DNA of 15,420 nucleotides, taken from Rathayibacter_A sp036510655 (GTDB taxonomy: Bacteria; Actinomycetota; Actinomycetes; Actinomycetales; Microbacteriaceae). This document shows, piece after piece, positions 1 to 7,221 of the stretch. The DNA lies in assembly GCA_036510655.1 (NCBI GenBank), contig DATCDQ010000012.1, positions 1 through 15,420 on the forward strand, given 5' to 3'. A model generated the notes under the pieces. The model did no database searches, was not told the origin of the DNA, and saw nothing but the letters and a program-made list of their open reading frames with translations. Every line of letters starts with the position of its first letter. The stretch's first letter is position 1. Position numbers and translations under genes: made by a program.

Positions 1-382
1 CATTGAAGCGAACGCGTTCACTGTGGCCGATGCCGCGATCGCCGGCCAGCGTGGGGAAGCATTGGTGACGCTCCGCCACGCGTTGGCAACGGGCGCCGAC
101 CCGGTGCCGATGGTAGCCGCGTTCGCCAGCAAATTGCGCACGATGGCGAGGGTGTCCGGAGCCAACGGCAGTTCCAGTCAGCTCGCCTCCCAATTCGGCC
201 TGGCCCCGTGGCAGGTCGATCGGGCGCGGCGCGATCTGCGCGGTTGGAGCGATGCCGGCCTCGGCCGCTGCATCCAGGCACTCGCCGAAACCGATGCAGA
301 GGTGAAAGGTGCGGGACGCGATCCGGTCTTCGCCCTCGAGCGCATGATCGGCGTGGTCAGCGCGCGCGGCCGCGCCGGTTAA
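1..382 (+). CDS. holA: DNA polymerase III subunit delta, C-terminal part (5' end outside window)
   Basis: This is the 3' end of the gene for the clamp-loader delta subunit, which opens the sliding clamp at the replication fork. The frame is open from base 2, where it reads IEANAFTVADAAIAG, so the GTG at 23 is an internal valine and not the start. About 126 residues are visible and end at TAA 380-382. The helical C-terminal domain is recognisable from its family pattern: DAAIAGQRGEALVTLRHAL, then DPVPMVAAFASKLRTMARV, and the final ALAETDAEVKGAGRDPVFALERMI. It faces rpsT on the opposite strand, an arrangement usual in actinobacteria. Identification is from sequence pattern alone. Confidence 0.93.
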   Translation, partial: IEANAFTVADAAIAGQRGEALVTLRHALATGADPVPMVAAFASKLRTMARVSGANGSSSQLASQFGLAPWQVDRARRDLRGWSDAGLGRCIQALAETDAEVKGAGRDPVFALERMIGVVSARGRAG

Positions 383-433
383 GCTCAAGAGCGGCGAGGC
401 TTCGGCGCAGAACCGGCCGCCGTTAACGCAACA

Positions 434-462
434 ACGGCCCCGACTCGTCTGAGTGGGGCCGT
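434..462 (-). terminator. Intrinsic terminator of rpsT, between convergent holA and rpsT
   Basis: ACGGCCCC (434-441) pairs with GGGGCCGT (455-462). ACTC/GAGT extends the stem inward, with G442 bulged and a GTCT loop. Read on the minus strand, the stem is followed by TTGTTGCGTTAA, a T-rich tract. It lies 24 nt past the rpsT stop, so it fits rpsT best. On the plus strand no T tract follows, but the stem could still limit holA read-through. Confidence 0.8.
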
Positions 463-485
463 CTCTGCGTGCGTGCGTGTCGCGT

Positions 486-746
486 CTAGAGCGCGGCGAC
501 CTGCTTGGCGATGGCCGACTTGCGGTTCGCCGCCTGGTTCTTGTGGATGACACCCTTGCTGGCTGCCTTGTCGAGCTTCTTCGCTGCGTGGGCGAGGGCC
601 CTGGTGGCCTTCTCCTTGTCTCCGGCCGCAACGGCTTCGCGCGTGGCGCGAACCGCGGTCCTGACCTCGCTCTTGACCGCCTTGTTGCGCTCAGTAGCCT
701 TCTTGTTGGTGCCGATGCGCTTGATTTGCGACTTGATGTTTGCCAC
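486..746 (-). CDS. rpsT: 30S ribosomal protein S20
   Basis: The gene encodes the primary 16S rRNA-binding protein bS20 (86 aa, the normal length). The sequence is highly basic and helical and shows the family pattern: NIKSQIKRIGTNKKATERNKAVKSE near the start, the alanine/lysine-rich middle, and SKGVIHKNQAANRKSAIAKQV near the end. I chose the GTG at 746-744, giving (M)ANIKSQIKR, which matches the conserved N-terminus. The longer open frame to 851 adds 35 residues unlike S20. A weak GGAAG (plus coordinates 758-762) lies 11 nt upstream of the start. The gene is monocistronic, with its own terminator, a leader of about 100 nt and a leader stem-loop. Confidence 0.96.
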   Translation of the reverse strand: MANIKSQIKRIGTNKKATERNKAVKSEVRTAVRATREAVAAGDKEKATRALAHAAKKLDKAASKGVIHKNQAANRKSAIAKQVAAL

Positions 747-822
747 GAGTGATTCGTCTTCCGTTCGTTGATTGTGATGTTCGGATGTGCCGGGAACGAG
801 AGAGGGCGTTCCATCGGCGATT

Positions 823-843
823 CGTGTGGTTCTCACCCACACG
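823..843 (-). other. Perfect stem-loop in the rpsT leader
   Basis: CGTGTGG (823-829) and CCACACG (837-843) form a perfect 7-bp inverted repeat with a 7-nt loop. It lies about 77 nt upstream of the rpsT start and just downstream of the candidate promoter, so it would be in the rpsT mRNA leader. No role is known to me. It might stabilise the mRNA or take part in regulation. Confidence 0.5.
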
Positions 844-857
844 CAAGCCAACAGGAA

Positions 858-863
858 ACTTTA
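858..863 (-). promoter_or_regulatory. Candidate extended -10 element for rpsT
   Basis: On the minus strand the sequence reads TGGTAAAGT: a TAAAGT -10 hexamer (plus ACTTTA) preceded by the extended TGN motif. I see no good -35. Transcription from here would give a leader of about 105 nt carrying the stem-loop at 823-843. Confidence 0.4.
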
Positions 864-909
864 CCAGAGTTGACCCGAAGTTCTCGCATCGAGGCGCTGG
901 GCGCGGGCG

Positions 910-921
910 TAGTCTCGGGGG
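910..921 (+). promoter_or_regulatory. Candidate -10 for a leaderless amidohydrolase transcript
   Basis: TAGTCT (910-915) is followed by 6 nt and then the ATG at 922. That spacing would place the transcription start at the initiation codon. The same geometry occurs at 11001 and 14904. No clear -35 is visible. The alternative is a leadered mRNA using the GGGGG at 917-921 as a poorly spaced ribosome site. Confidence 0.35.
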
Positions 922-2145
922 ATGACTGCTCTCGGCGCATCCATCGCTCTCATCAACGCCACAGTTGTGCCGGTCTCGTCCGACCCGATCCCGCACGGGG
1001 TCGTACTGATTCAGGACGGCAGAATTGCAGCCGTCGGAGCGGATGTCGTGGTGCCGCCGGGTGTGCCGATCATCGATGCGGCAGAAAAGTGGGTGCTTCC
1101 CGGTTTCATCGAGGCCCACGGCCACGTCGGCATCCACGAGGAAGCCAACGGCCCGGCGGGCGACGACACCAACGAGATGACGGCGCCGAACACGGCGGGG
1201 GTGCGAGCGATCGACGCGATCGACATCGACGACGAGGGCTTTCGCGATGCTCTTTCCGGCGGCGTGACCGCCGTCGTGGTGAAGCCCGGCAGCGGAAATG
1301 TGATCGGCGGCCAGACGGTTGCGATCAAGACCTGGGGCGGCAGGATCATCGACGAACAGGTGATCAGCGCCGCCGTCAGTGTGAAGTCGGCTCTCGGTGA
1401 GAACCCGAAGCGCGTCTACGGAGAAAAGAAGCAGCTGCCGAGCACCCGGTTGGGTGTGGCGTACGTCATCCGCGAGGCCTTCGTGGAGGCCCAGAACTAT
1501 GTGGAAGCGCGGGCTGCCGCTGCAGCCGAGGGGAGCCCGTTCGCCCGCGACCTCAACAAAGAGACCCTCGCACGGGTGCTCTCCGGCGAACTGGTCTGGG
1601 ATCAGCACGTGCACCGGCACGATGACATCGCGACGGCGTTGCGGCTGGCCGACGAGTTCGGCTACCGCCTGGTGATCAACCACGGAACGGATGCCGCGAA
1701 GATTGCGGACGTGCTCGCCGAGCGGGACATTCCGATCATCTACGGTCCGATGTTCACGTCGCGGTCGAAGGTCGAGCTGCGGGATCGGGGTATCCCGAAT
1801 CTGGTCGCGCTGGCGGCGGCCGGAGTGCGGGTGGCGATCACGACGGACCATCCCGTCGTCCCGATCAATTTCCTGGTGCATCAGGCGTCGTTTGCCGTCA
1901 AGGAGGGCCTGCCGCATCAGACCGCACTCGAGGCGCTGACCGTGAACCCGGCAGCCTTCCTCGGGCTGGACGATCGTGTCGGCTCCCTCCGGGTCGGCCT
2001 GGACGGCGACGTCGTCGTCTGGTCGGGTGATCCGTTGGACGTCAATGCGCGAGCAGAACGCGTCTTCATCGCCGGCGTCGAGGTCTATCACCTCGTCGAT
2101 GGGCGCGGTGTGACAGTGGAGCGCTCAGCACGGTTCGGCGAATGA
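922..2145 (+). CDS. Amidohydrolase family protein, imidazolonepropionase-like
   Basis: A 407-residue metal-dependent hydrolase of the amidohydrolase superfamily. The N-terminal beta segment (GVVLIQDGRIAAVG) leads into PGFIEAHGHVG with the HxH metal ligands H66 and H68. Further probable metal or catalytic residues are in HVHRHDD (H231 is the likely ligand), INHGTDA (H254) and the final TTDHPVVP (D309). The C-terminus has NPAAFLGLDDRVGSLRVGLDGDVVVWSGDP, usual for this branch. K120 in VVVKPGSGN might be a metal-bridging lysine, but I cannot confirm that. There is no signal peptide, so it is cytoplasmic. The substrate is not predictable: these proteins are often labelled imidazolonepropionase without histidine-degradation neighbours, and none are present here. 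Its end overlaps the next gene by ATGA, implying translational coupling. Confidence 0.9.
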   Translation: MTALGASIALINATVVPVSSDPIPHGVVLIQDGRIAAVGADVVVPPGVPIIDAAEKWVLPGFIEAHGHVGIHEEANGPAGDDTNEMTAPNTAGVRAIDAIDIDDEGFRDALSGGVTAVVVKPGSGNVIGGQTVAIKTWGGRIIDEQVISAAVSVKSALGENPKRVYGEKKQLPSTRLGVAYVIREAFVEAQNYVEARAAAAAEGSPFARDLNKETLARVLSGELVWDQHVHRHDDIATALRLADEFGYRLVINHGTDAAKIADVLAERDIPIIYGPMFTSRSKVELRDRGIPNLVALAAAGVRVAITTDHPVVPINFLVHQASFAVKEGLPHQTALEALTVNPAAFLGLDDRVGSLRVGLDGDVVVWSGDPLDVNARAERVFIAGVEVYHLVDGRGVTVERSARFGE

Positions 2146-2168
2146 GCATGCAGCGTATGAGCATGCAG
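2142..2168 (+). repeat. 12-bp direct repeat over the start of the methyltransferase gene
   Basis: ATGAGCATGCAG occurs at 2142-2153 and again at 2157-2168, separated by CGT. It supplies four in-frame ATG codons and encodes MSMQ twice. It looks like a 15-bp tandem duplication of the initiation site. Confidence 0.9.
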
Positions 2169-2942
2169 TGGGATCCGGCGCTCTACGGCACCTATGCCGG
2201 CGAGCGCGCGCAGCCGTTCTTCGACCTGACGGCCCGGATCGGCGCGGTCGAGCCGCGCCAGGTCGTCGATCTCGGCTGTGGACCGGGCACGCTCACGCAA
2301 ACGCTGGCCGCGCGCTGGCCAGGTGCGCGCATCCACGGGATCGATTCATCGCCGCACATGGTGAAACGCGCAAACGATGCCGTCACTGATCCGACCAGGG
2401 TGAGTTTCGAGCTGTCCGACTTCGCCGCGTGGGTGCCGGACGAAACGACGGATGTCATCGTCAGCAATGCTGCACTGCAATGGGTCCCCGAGCACCGGGA
2501 ACTGCTGTCTGCGTGGGGCGCGGCCCTTCCGAATGGCGCGTGGCTCGCCTTCCAGGTGCCCGGAAACTTCGCCGCACCGTCGCACCGGCTGATGCGCGAA
2601 CTTGCGGCATCGGAGCGTTGGCGATCACAGCTGGACGGGGTGCTGCGGCCCGAGAGCCCGGTCGGCGAGCCGGCGCACTATCTGCAGCTGTTGGCCGGCC
2701 TCGGTTTCTCCAGCGTTGCGTGGGAGACGACCTACCTGCACGTGCTCGCAGGAGAGGATCCTGTGCTCGCCTGGGTGCGCGGCACCGGATTGCGCCCGGT
2801 GCTGCAGGCTCTGCCGCCGAGCGCCGTGCCCGAATTCGAAGCAGAATACGCGCGATTGCTGCGACGGGCGTATCCGCAATCGCCGTTCGGCACGGTCTAC
2901 CCGTTCCGCCGCATCTTCGCGGTCGGCGTGAAGGGCGAATAG
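2142..2942 (+). CDS. tam: Trans-aconitate 2-methyltransferase-like SAM-dependent methyltransferase
   Basis: A 266-residue class I methyltransferase; E. coli Tam is about 252. The family reaction is SAM-dependent methylation of trans-aconitate, which removes an aconitase inhibitor. Visible features are the start WDPALYGTYAGERAQPFFDL, SAM motif I VVDLGCGPGT (41-50), the acidic residue D68 in IHGIDSS, and IVSNAALQWVPEH (106-118), typical of Tam. The ATG at 2142 overlaps the upstream TGA. The start region is duplicated (MSMQRMSMQW), so initiation could also be at 2148, 2157 or 2163. The conserved domain begins just after the duplication. The Tam assignment is good by motif, but the true substrate is inferred. 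Confidence 0.85.
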   Translation: MSMQRMSMQWDPALYGTYAGERAQPFFDLTARIGAVEPRQVVDLGCGPGTLTQTLAARWPGARIHGIDSSPHMVKRANDAVTDPTRVSFELSDFAAWVPDETTDVIVSNAALQWVPEHRELLSAWGAALPNGAWLAFQVPGNFAAPSHRLMRELAASERWRSQLDGVLRPESPVGEPAHYLQLLAGLGFSSVAWETTYLHVLAGEDPVLAWVRGTGLRPVLQALPPSAVPEFEAEYARLLRRAYPQSPFGTVYPFRRIFAVGVKGE

Positions 2943-2977
2943 CTCGCGCGACGGCCGTTCGCGCCCGCGAAGCATGG

Positions 2978-2983
2978 GACAAT
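2978..2983 (+). promoter_or_regulatory. Candidate -10 for lepA
   Basis: GACAAT lies 9 nt upstream of the lepA ATG at 2993. This would put the transcript start at about 2990, giving a leader of about 3 nt. No convincing -35 or Shine-Dalgarno sequence is seen. The call is weak. Confidence 0.28.
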
Positions 2984-2992
2984 GGCACCACG

Positions 2993-4843
2993 ATGTCACC
3001 ACGAGCTTTGACGGCCCTCGAGCCCGCCGCGACGGACCCCTCGCGTATCCGCAACTTCTGCATCATCGCGCACATCGACCACGGCAAATCCACCCTGGCC
3101 GACCGCATGCTGCAGATCACCGGGGTCGTCGACGACCGCGCGATGCGCGCCCAGTATCTCGACCGGATGGATATCGAGCGCGAGCGCGGCATCACGATCA
3201 AGAGCCAGGCTGTGCGCATGCCGTGGCAGCTGAACGGCGACATCTACGCGCTCAACATGATCGATACTCCCGGTCACGTCGACTTCACCTACGAGGTGTC
3301 GCGGTCCCTCGCCGCGTGCGAGGGTGCCATTCTGCTTGTGGACGCTGCGCAGGGCATCGAGGCGCAAACGCTCGCCAACCTCTACTTGGCCCTCGAGAAC
3401 GATCTGACGATCATTCCTGTGCTCAACAAGATCGACCTGCCCGCGGCGGATCCCGAGAAGTATTCACGCGAACTCGCCAGCCTGATCGGCGGCAGTCCTG
3501 ACGACGTGCTGCGGGTGTCCGGCAAGACCGGCGACGGCGTCACCGAGCTTCTCGATCGCGTCACGGCGCTCGTACCCGCGCCGGCAGGGGTCGTGGACGC
3601 GCCCGCTCGCGCAATGATCTTCGACTCGGTGTACGACTCGTACCGCGGCGTCGTCACGTACGTGCGCATGATCGACGGCCATCTCGCACCGCGCGAGCGC
3701 ATCCAGATGATGTCGACCAGGGCGACGCACGAAATCCTCGAGATCGGCGTGAGCTCGCCGGAGCCCACGCCCAGCAAGGGACTTGCTGTCGGTGAGGTCG
3801 GCTACCTGATCACAGGCGTGAAGGATGTACGCCAGTCCAAGGTCGGCGACACGGTGACAACGGCCGCGAAGCCGGCGACCGTTGCGCTGCCGGGCTACAC
3901 AGAACCGCTGCCGATGGTCTTCTCCGGCATCTACCCGATCGACGGCAGCGACTATCCGGAGCTGCGCGATGCATTGGACAAACTCAAGCTGTCGGATGCC
4001 GCGCTCAACTATGAACCGGAGACCTCCGTGGCACTCGGCTTCGGGTTCCGCTGCGGATTCCTCGGGCTCCTGCACCTGGAGATCATCACGGAACGGCTTG
4101 AGCGCGAGTTCGGCCTCGACCTGATTGCAACGGCGCCGAGCGTGATTTACACGGTCACGACCGAGGACAGAAAGACCGTGACGGTCACGAACCCGAGCGA
4201 GTTCCCGACCGGCAAAATCGCCAGCGTGCGCGAGCCGATGGTCAAGGCGGCGATCCTCTCGCCGAAGGAATTCGTCGGCACGATCATGGAGCTCTGCCAG
4301 GGTCGCCGCGGAACCCTGCTCGGCATGGACTATCTCGGCGAAGACCGTGTGGAGATCCGCTACACGATGCCGCTCGGCGAGATCGTGTTCGACTTCTTCG
4401 ACCAGTTGAAAAGCCGCACCCAGGGCTACGGGAGCCTCGACTACGAGCCGACAGGCGACCAGGAGGCCGATCTCGTGAAGGTTGACATCCTGTTGCAGGG
4501 CGAGCAGGTCGACGCCTTCAGTGCCATCGTGCACCGCGACAAGGCGTACGCCTACGGCGTGCTGATGACGGAGCGACTCAAGAAGCTGATTCCGCGCCAG
4601 CAATTCGAGGTGCCGGTGCAGGCGGCGATCGGTGCGCGGATCATCGCGCGCGAGTCGATTCGTGCCATGCGCAAGGACGTTCTGGCCAAGTGTTACGGCG
4701 GTGATATCACCCGCAAGCGCAAACTGCTCGAGAAGCAGAAAGAGGGCAAGAAGCGCATGAAGATGGTGGGCCGTGTCGAGGTGCCGCAGGAGGCTTTCAT
4801 CGCGGCGCTCTCCGGTGACACGGAAACGAAGAAATCCAAGTAG
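2993..4843 (+). CDS. lepA: Elongation factor 4 (LepA), translational GTPase
   Basis: A 616-residue ribosome-dependent GTPase, of near-normal family length (about 600). G1 AHIDHGKST is at 26-34, the switch I region RERGITIKSQ around 64-72, G3 DTPGHVDF at 91-98, G4 NKID at 145-148 and G5 SGKTGDGV around 176. The EF-G-like domains follow, then the LepA-specific C-terminus (KCYGGDITRKRKLLEKQKEGKKRMK, spanning the ends of two segments, then VEVPQEAFIAAL). I start at the ATG 2993 because family homology begins soon after; the frame is open far upstream through the methyltransferase gene, but that extension has no LepA character. EF4 acts on stalled or mis-translocated ribosomes and in ribosome assembly. 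It is 50 nt after tam and 48 nt before the DUF1990 gene. Confidence 0.97.
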   Translation: MSPRALTALEPAATDPSRIRNFCIIAHIDHGKSTLADRMLQITGVVDDRAMRAQYLDRMDIERERGITIKSQAVRMPWQLNGDIYALNMIDTPGHVDFTYEVSRSLAACEGAILLVDAAQGIEAQTLANLYLALENDLTIIPVLNKIDLPAADPEKYSRELASLIGGSPDDVLRVSGKTGDGVTELLDRVTALVPAPAGVVDAPARAMIFDSVYDSYRGVVTYVRMIDGHLAPRERIQMMSTRATHEILEIGVSSPEPTPSKGLAVGEVGYLITGVKDVRQSKVGDTVTTAAKPATVALPGYTEPLPMVFSGIYPIDGSDYPELRDALDKLKLSDAALNYEPETSVALGFGFRCGFLGLLHLEIITERLEREFGLDLIATAPSVIYTVTTEDRKTVTVTNPSEFPTGKIASVREPMVKAAILSPKEFVGTIMELCQGRRGTLLGMDYLGEDRVEIRYTMPLGEIVFDFFDQLKSRTQGYGSLDYEPTGDQEADLVKVDILLQGEQVDAFSAIVHRDKAYAYGVLMTERLKKLIPRQQFEVPVQAAIGARIIARESIRAMRKDVLAKCYGGDITRKRKLLEKQKEGKKRMKMVGRVEVPQEAFIAALSGDTETKKSK

Positions 4844-4891
4844 TTCGGTTACGCTGGATGTTCGACACCTGTCAGGAAGCGAAGCAGCACA

Positions 4892-5539
4892 ATGCGCCGA
4901 AGCACGTTCACGGATGCGTCCGTCACCTACGGCTCCGTCGGTGGCACGCAGGCGGATGATCTGCTCTCGTACCCGCCGAAAGGGTACCGTCCGCTTGAAC
5001 GGTCCATCCGGCTCGGCAGCGGCGCCGAGCGCTTCGAATCATCGGTCGATGCGCTGATGACATGGGGCGTGCAGCGCGGCAGTGGCATCGAAGTGACCGA
5101 CATCGAGCGCGGCACGGGCGAAGAATATGCGGGTGTCATCTTCAACGATGACGGTTCCCCGGCAGAGCTACAGGATCACCGCACGAACGAGACCCTCTTC
5201 ACGGACGACGGCACGCCATACATCGCCAACGGGATGACGGCCGTGCTGAAGATCCCGGTCGGTCCCTTCCACGTCCACGCACCGCTTCGGGTCGTGTATG
5301 TCGTGCATGACGCGAGACGTGCGGGCTTCGCCTATGGCACGCTGCACGGGCACCCGGAAAGCGGTGAAGAGGCATTCATTCTCGAGCACCGTGACGACGA
5401 CTCGGTGTGGTTGGTCATTCGTGCGTTCTCCCGCCCGTCGAACTTCTTCTACCGCATCGCCGCACCGATCCTGCGCGTCAAGCAGTCCCAATTCACCACG
5501 CGGTATCTGCGGGCGCTGCATCCGGTGAGCGCGGCGTAG
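4892..5539 (+). CDS. DUF1990 family protein
   Basis: A 215-residue protein of unknown function matching DUF1990: PPKGYRPLERSIRLGSGAERF near residues 28-48, a central region with DALMTWGVQRGSGI, RVVYVVHDARRAGFAYGTLHGHPESGEE (in two parts), and a C-terminus rich in aromatic and basic residues. It has no signal peptide or membrane segment. AGGAAG at 4873-4878 is a possible ribosome site, rather far from the ATG. TACGCT at 4850-4855 may be a -10. It sits between lepA and hemW with only 7 nt to hemW, so it is probably co-expressed with hemW. No function can be assigned from the sequence. Confidence 0.87.
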   Translation: MRRSTFTDASVTYGSVGGTQADDLLSYPPKGYRPLERSIRLGSGAERFESSVDALMTWGVQRGSGIEVTDIERGTGEEYAGVIFNDDGSPAELQDHRTNETLFTDDGTPYIANGMTAVLKIPVGPFHVHAPLRVVYVVHDARRAGFAYGTLHGHPESGEEAFILEHRDDDSVWLVIRAFSRPSNFFYRIAAPILRVKQSQFTTRYLRALHPVSAA

Positions 5540-5546
5540 GCGCTGG

Positions 5547-6770
5547 ATGCCCAGCGCTCTCCCGATCGCCGACCCGGCTCCGGACGACGGGCTTCTTCCC
5601 GCATCCGCCGCCGTTGGCGCGCAGGACAGGGATTTCGGCGTGTATCTGCACGTCCCATTCTGCCGAGTGCGCTGCGGTTACTGCGACTTCAATACGTACA
5701 CTGCGACGGAATTGCGTGGGGTGAAGCAGAGCGACTACGCAAGCCAGGCGATCCGTGAAATCGAGCAGGCCGAGCGCATCCTCACGGCTTCGCGGCTGCC
5801 ACCCCGGCCGGTGTCGACGGTCTTCTTCGGCGGAGGCACGCCGACGCTTCTGCCGGCCGAAGATCTCATCCGGATGCTTCTGGCGGTTGAGTCCGCGTGG
5901 GGTCTGAAATCGGGCGCCGAAGTGACGACGGAGGCGAACCCAGACTCCGTGGACGCCGCCTATCTTGCCAAATTGGCCGATGCGGGCTTCACTCGCGTGT
6001 CGTTCGGCATGCAATCTGCTGTGCCGCGGGTGCTGGCGACCCTGGATCGCACCCATGATCCGCAGCGCGTGCCTCAGGTGGTGCAATGGGCGCGACAAGT
6101 CGGGCTTCAGGTGAGCCTTGACCTGATCTACGGCACTCCGGGGGAATCGCTGGCCGACTGGCAACAGTCCGTCGATGCCGCGATCGCATGCGCGCCCGAT
6201 CACCTGTCCGCATACTCGTTGATCGTCGAGCCCGGCACGAAACTGGCTCGTCAGATCAAGCGCGGCGAACTCGTGCAGCCGGATGAAGATCTGCAGGCGG
6301 ACATGTACGAGTTCGCCGATGCACGGCTCTCGTCAGCGGGGTTCCAGTGGTACGAAGTCAGCAACTGGGCGACGGATGCCGCGCACAGCTCTCGGCACAA
6401 CCTCGCCTACTGGCTTGGGCACGACTGGTGGGGCGTCGGCCCCGGTGCCCACAGCCACGTCGGTGGAATTCGCTGGTGGAATGTCAAACATCCTGCCGCA
6501 TACGCCGACCGCGTGCTGGCCAGCCTGTCGCCGGCGGCGGGGCGTGAGACTCTGGACGCGCAGACGCGAGACATCGAGAACGTTATGCTGCGTGTGCGGC
6601 TGCGTGAGGGCATCCGCATTGCAGCGCTTTCGGAGTACGGCAGGCGCGCGGTTGCCGGCCTGATCGCTGACGAACTGATCGACGCGAAAGCCGCCCTCGC
6701 TGGCACCGTTGTGGTGACCCTGCGAGGGCGGCTTCTGGCAGACGCTGTGGTGCGGCGGCTGCTCGAGTGA
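5547..6770 (+). CDS. hemW: Radical SAM heme chaperone HemW
   Basis: A 407-residue radical SAM protein of the HemW type, often mislabelled oxygen-independent coproporphyrinogen III oxidase. HemW binds heme and a [4Fe-4S] cluster and delivers heme to target proteins. The cluster motif CRVRCGYC is present (C39, C43, C46), followed by FNTY, GGGTPTLL (95-102), TEANPDS around 128-134, SFGMQS (152-157), and the HemW-typical YEVSNWA (269-275) and HNLAYW (284-289). The extra N-terminal cysteine of true HemN is absent, since the residue before the cluster region is F38 rather than a CxxxCxxCxC pattern. The ATG at 5547 gives about 30 extra residues before the barrel. A convergent gene follows 24 nt away. 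Confidence 0.94.
   Translation: MPSALPIADPAPDDGLLPASAAVGAQDRDFGVYLHVPFCRVRCGYCDFNTYTATELRGVKQSDYASQAIREIEQAERILTASRLPPRPVSTVFFGGGTPTLLPAEDLIRMLLAVESAWGLKSGAEVTTEANPDSVDAAYLAKLADAGFTRVSFGMQSAVPRVLATLDRTHDPQRVPQVVQWARQVGLQVSLDLIYGTPGESLADWQQSVDAAIACAPDHLSAYSLIVEPGTKLARQIKRGELVQPDEDLQADMYEFADARLSSAGFQWYEVSNWATDAAHSSRHNLAYWLGHDWWGVGPGAHSHVGGIRWWNVKHPAAYADRVLASLSPAAGRETLDAQTRDIENVMLRVRLREGIRIAALSEYGRRAVAGLIADELIDAKAALAGTVVVTLRGRLLADAVVRRLLE
6688..6734 (-). terminator. Strong stem-loop inside the hemW 3' end; possible terminator of the convergent DUF4870 gene
   Basis: AAGCCGCCCTCGC (6688-6700) pairs perfectly with GCGAGGGCGGCTT (6722-6734), 13 bp. The 21-nt loop holds a further short stem (GGCACC with GGTGACC, one bulge). 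On the minus strand it lies 61 nt past the DUF4870 stop and ends in TTT, so it could stop that transcript. It cannot terminate hemW properly, because it lies before the hemW stop codon. Confidence 0.45.
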
Positions 6771-6794
6771 GGCGCTTGAGTATGGCGCTTGGCC

Positions 6795-7169
6795 CTACTT
6801 TATGAACTTGATGGACATCGGGTATGTGTAGTTCTGTCCCTTGTTCGCCGCGATCGCCGCGAGAATGCTGAAGATGATGATGACGATCTCGACGGCCAGG
6901 ATGATGAAGATCCCAACGATGACGATTGTCAGGATCAAGCCGACGATGTACGCGATGAGCATGGTCAGCTGGAAATTCAGCGCCGCCGCGGAGTGCTGGC
7001 GCACGAACGGACCCCGGTCCTTCAGGACGAGGTAGCCGATCAGCGCAGGCAGGAAGCTGAAGAAGATTCCGAGCACATGGATCAGAGTCGACCAGAGTTT
7101 CTCGTCAGCTGGGTTCAACTGGTTACTGGCTTGGTAGGGATTCCCGGGAGGGGGTGTTGCATCAGACAT
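6795..7169 (-). CDS. DUF4870 family small membrane protein (paralog 1)
   Basis: A 124-residue membrane protein. A short proline-rich polar N-terminus (1-22) is followed by three hydrophobic segments at about 26-49, 66-84 and 85-107. The DUF4870 pattern is visible in LVLKDRGPFVRQHSAAALNF (48-66). It ends TYPMSIKFIK. The ATG at 7169-7167 is preceded by AAGGAG with 5-nt spacing (plus 7175-7180), an excellent ribosome site that rules out the longer frame to 7223. It resembles the upstream gene at 7296-7787 in order of parts and C-terminus. DUF4870 proteins resemble Tic20-like membrane proteins; their role is unknown. Confidence 0.88.
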   Translation of the reverse strand: MSDATPPPGNPYQASNQLNPADEKLWSTLIHVLGIFFSFLPALIGYLVLKDRGPFVRQHSAAALNFQLTMLIAYIVGLILTIVIVGIFIILAVEIVIIIFSILAAIAANKGQNYTYPMSIKFIK

Positions 7170-7221
7170 CGAGGCTCCTTGATGGTGCGCCCTGTCGGGC
7201 AGGTTTATGTTCTGGCCCCTC

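Noticed and set aside
870..875. TTGACC as a -35 for the amidohydrolase
   Set aside because: The nearest -10 candidate (910) is 34 nt away, too far for a normal promoter.
691..2091. 466-codon open frame on the minus strand, opposite the amidohydrolase
   Set aside because: It is an antisense shadow typical of GC-rich coding DNA. The protein has no family resemblance, is rich in R, H and D as expected from reversed codons, and overlaps well-supported genes on both sides.
2429..2992. Long upstream extension of the lepA frame through the methyltransferase gene
   Set aside because: The extension has no LepA homology and is the out-of-frame reading of tam. The ATG at 2993 matches the usual LepA N-terminus.
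3464..4603. 379-codon antisense frame in lepA
   Set aside because: Composition is that of a reverse-complement shadow, and lepA is unambiguous on the other strand.
6771..6791. Direct repeat GGCGCTTG twice between hemW and the DUF4870 gene
   Set aside because: Only 8 bp, in a 24-nt gap. No further copies or structure are seen, so it is most likely chance.
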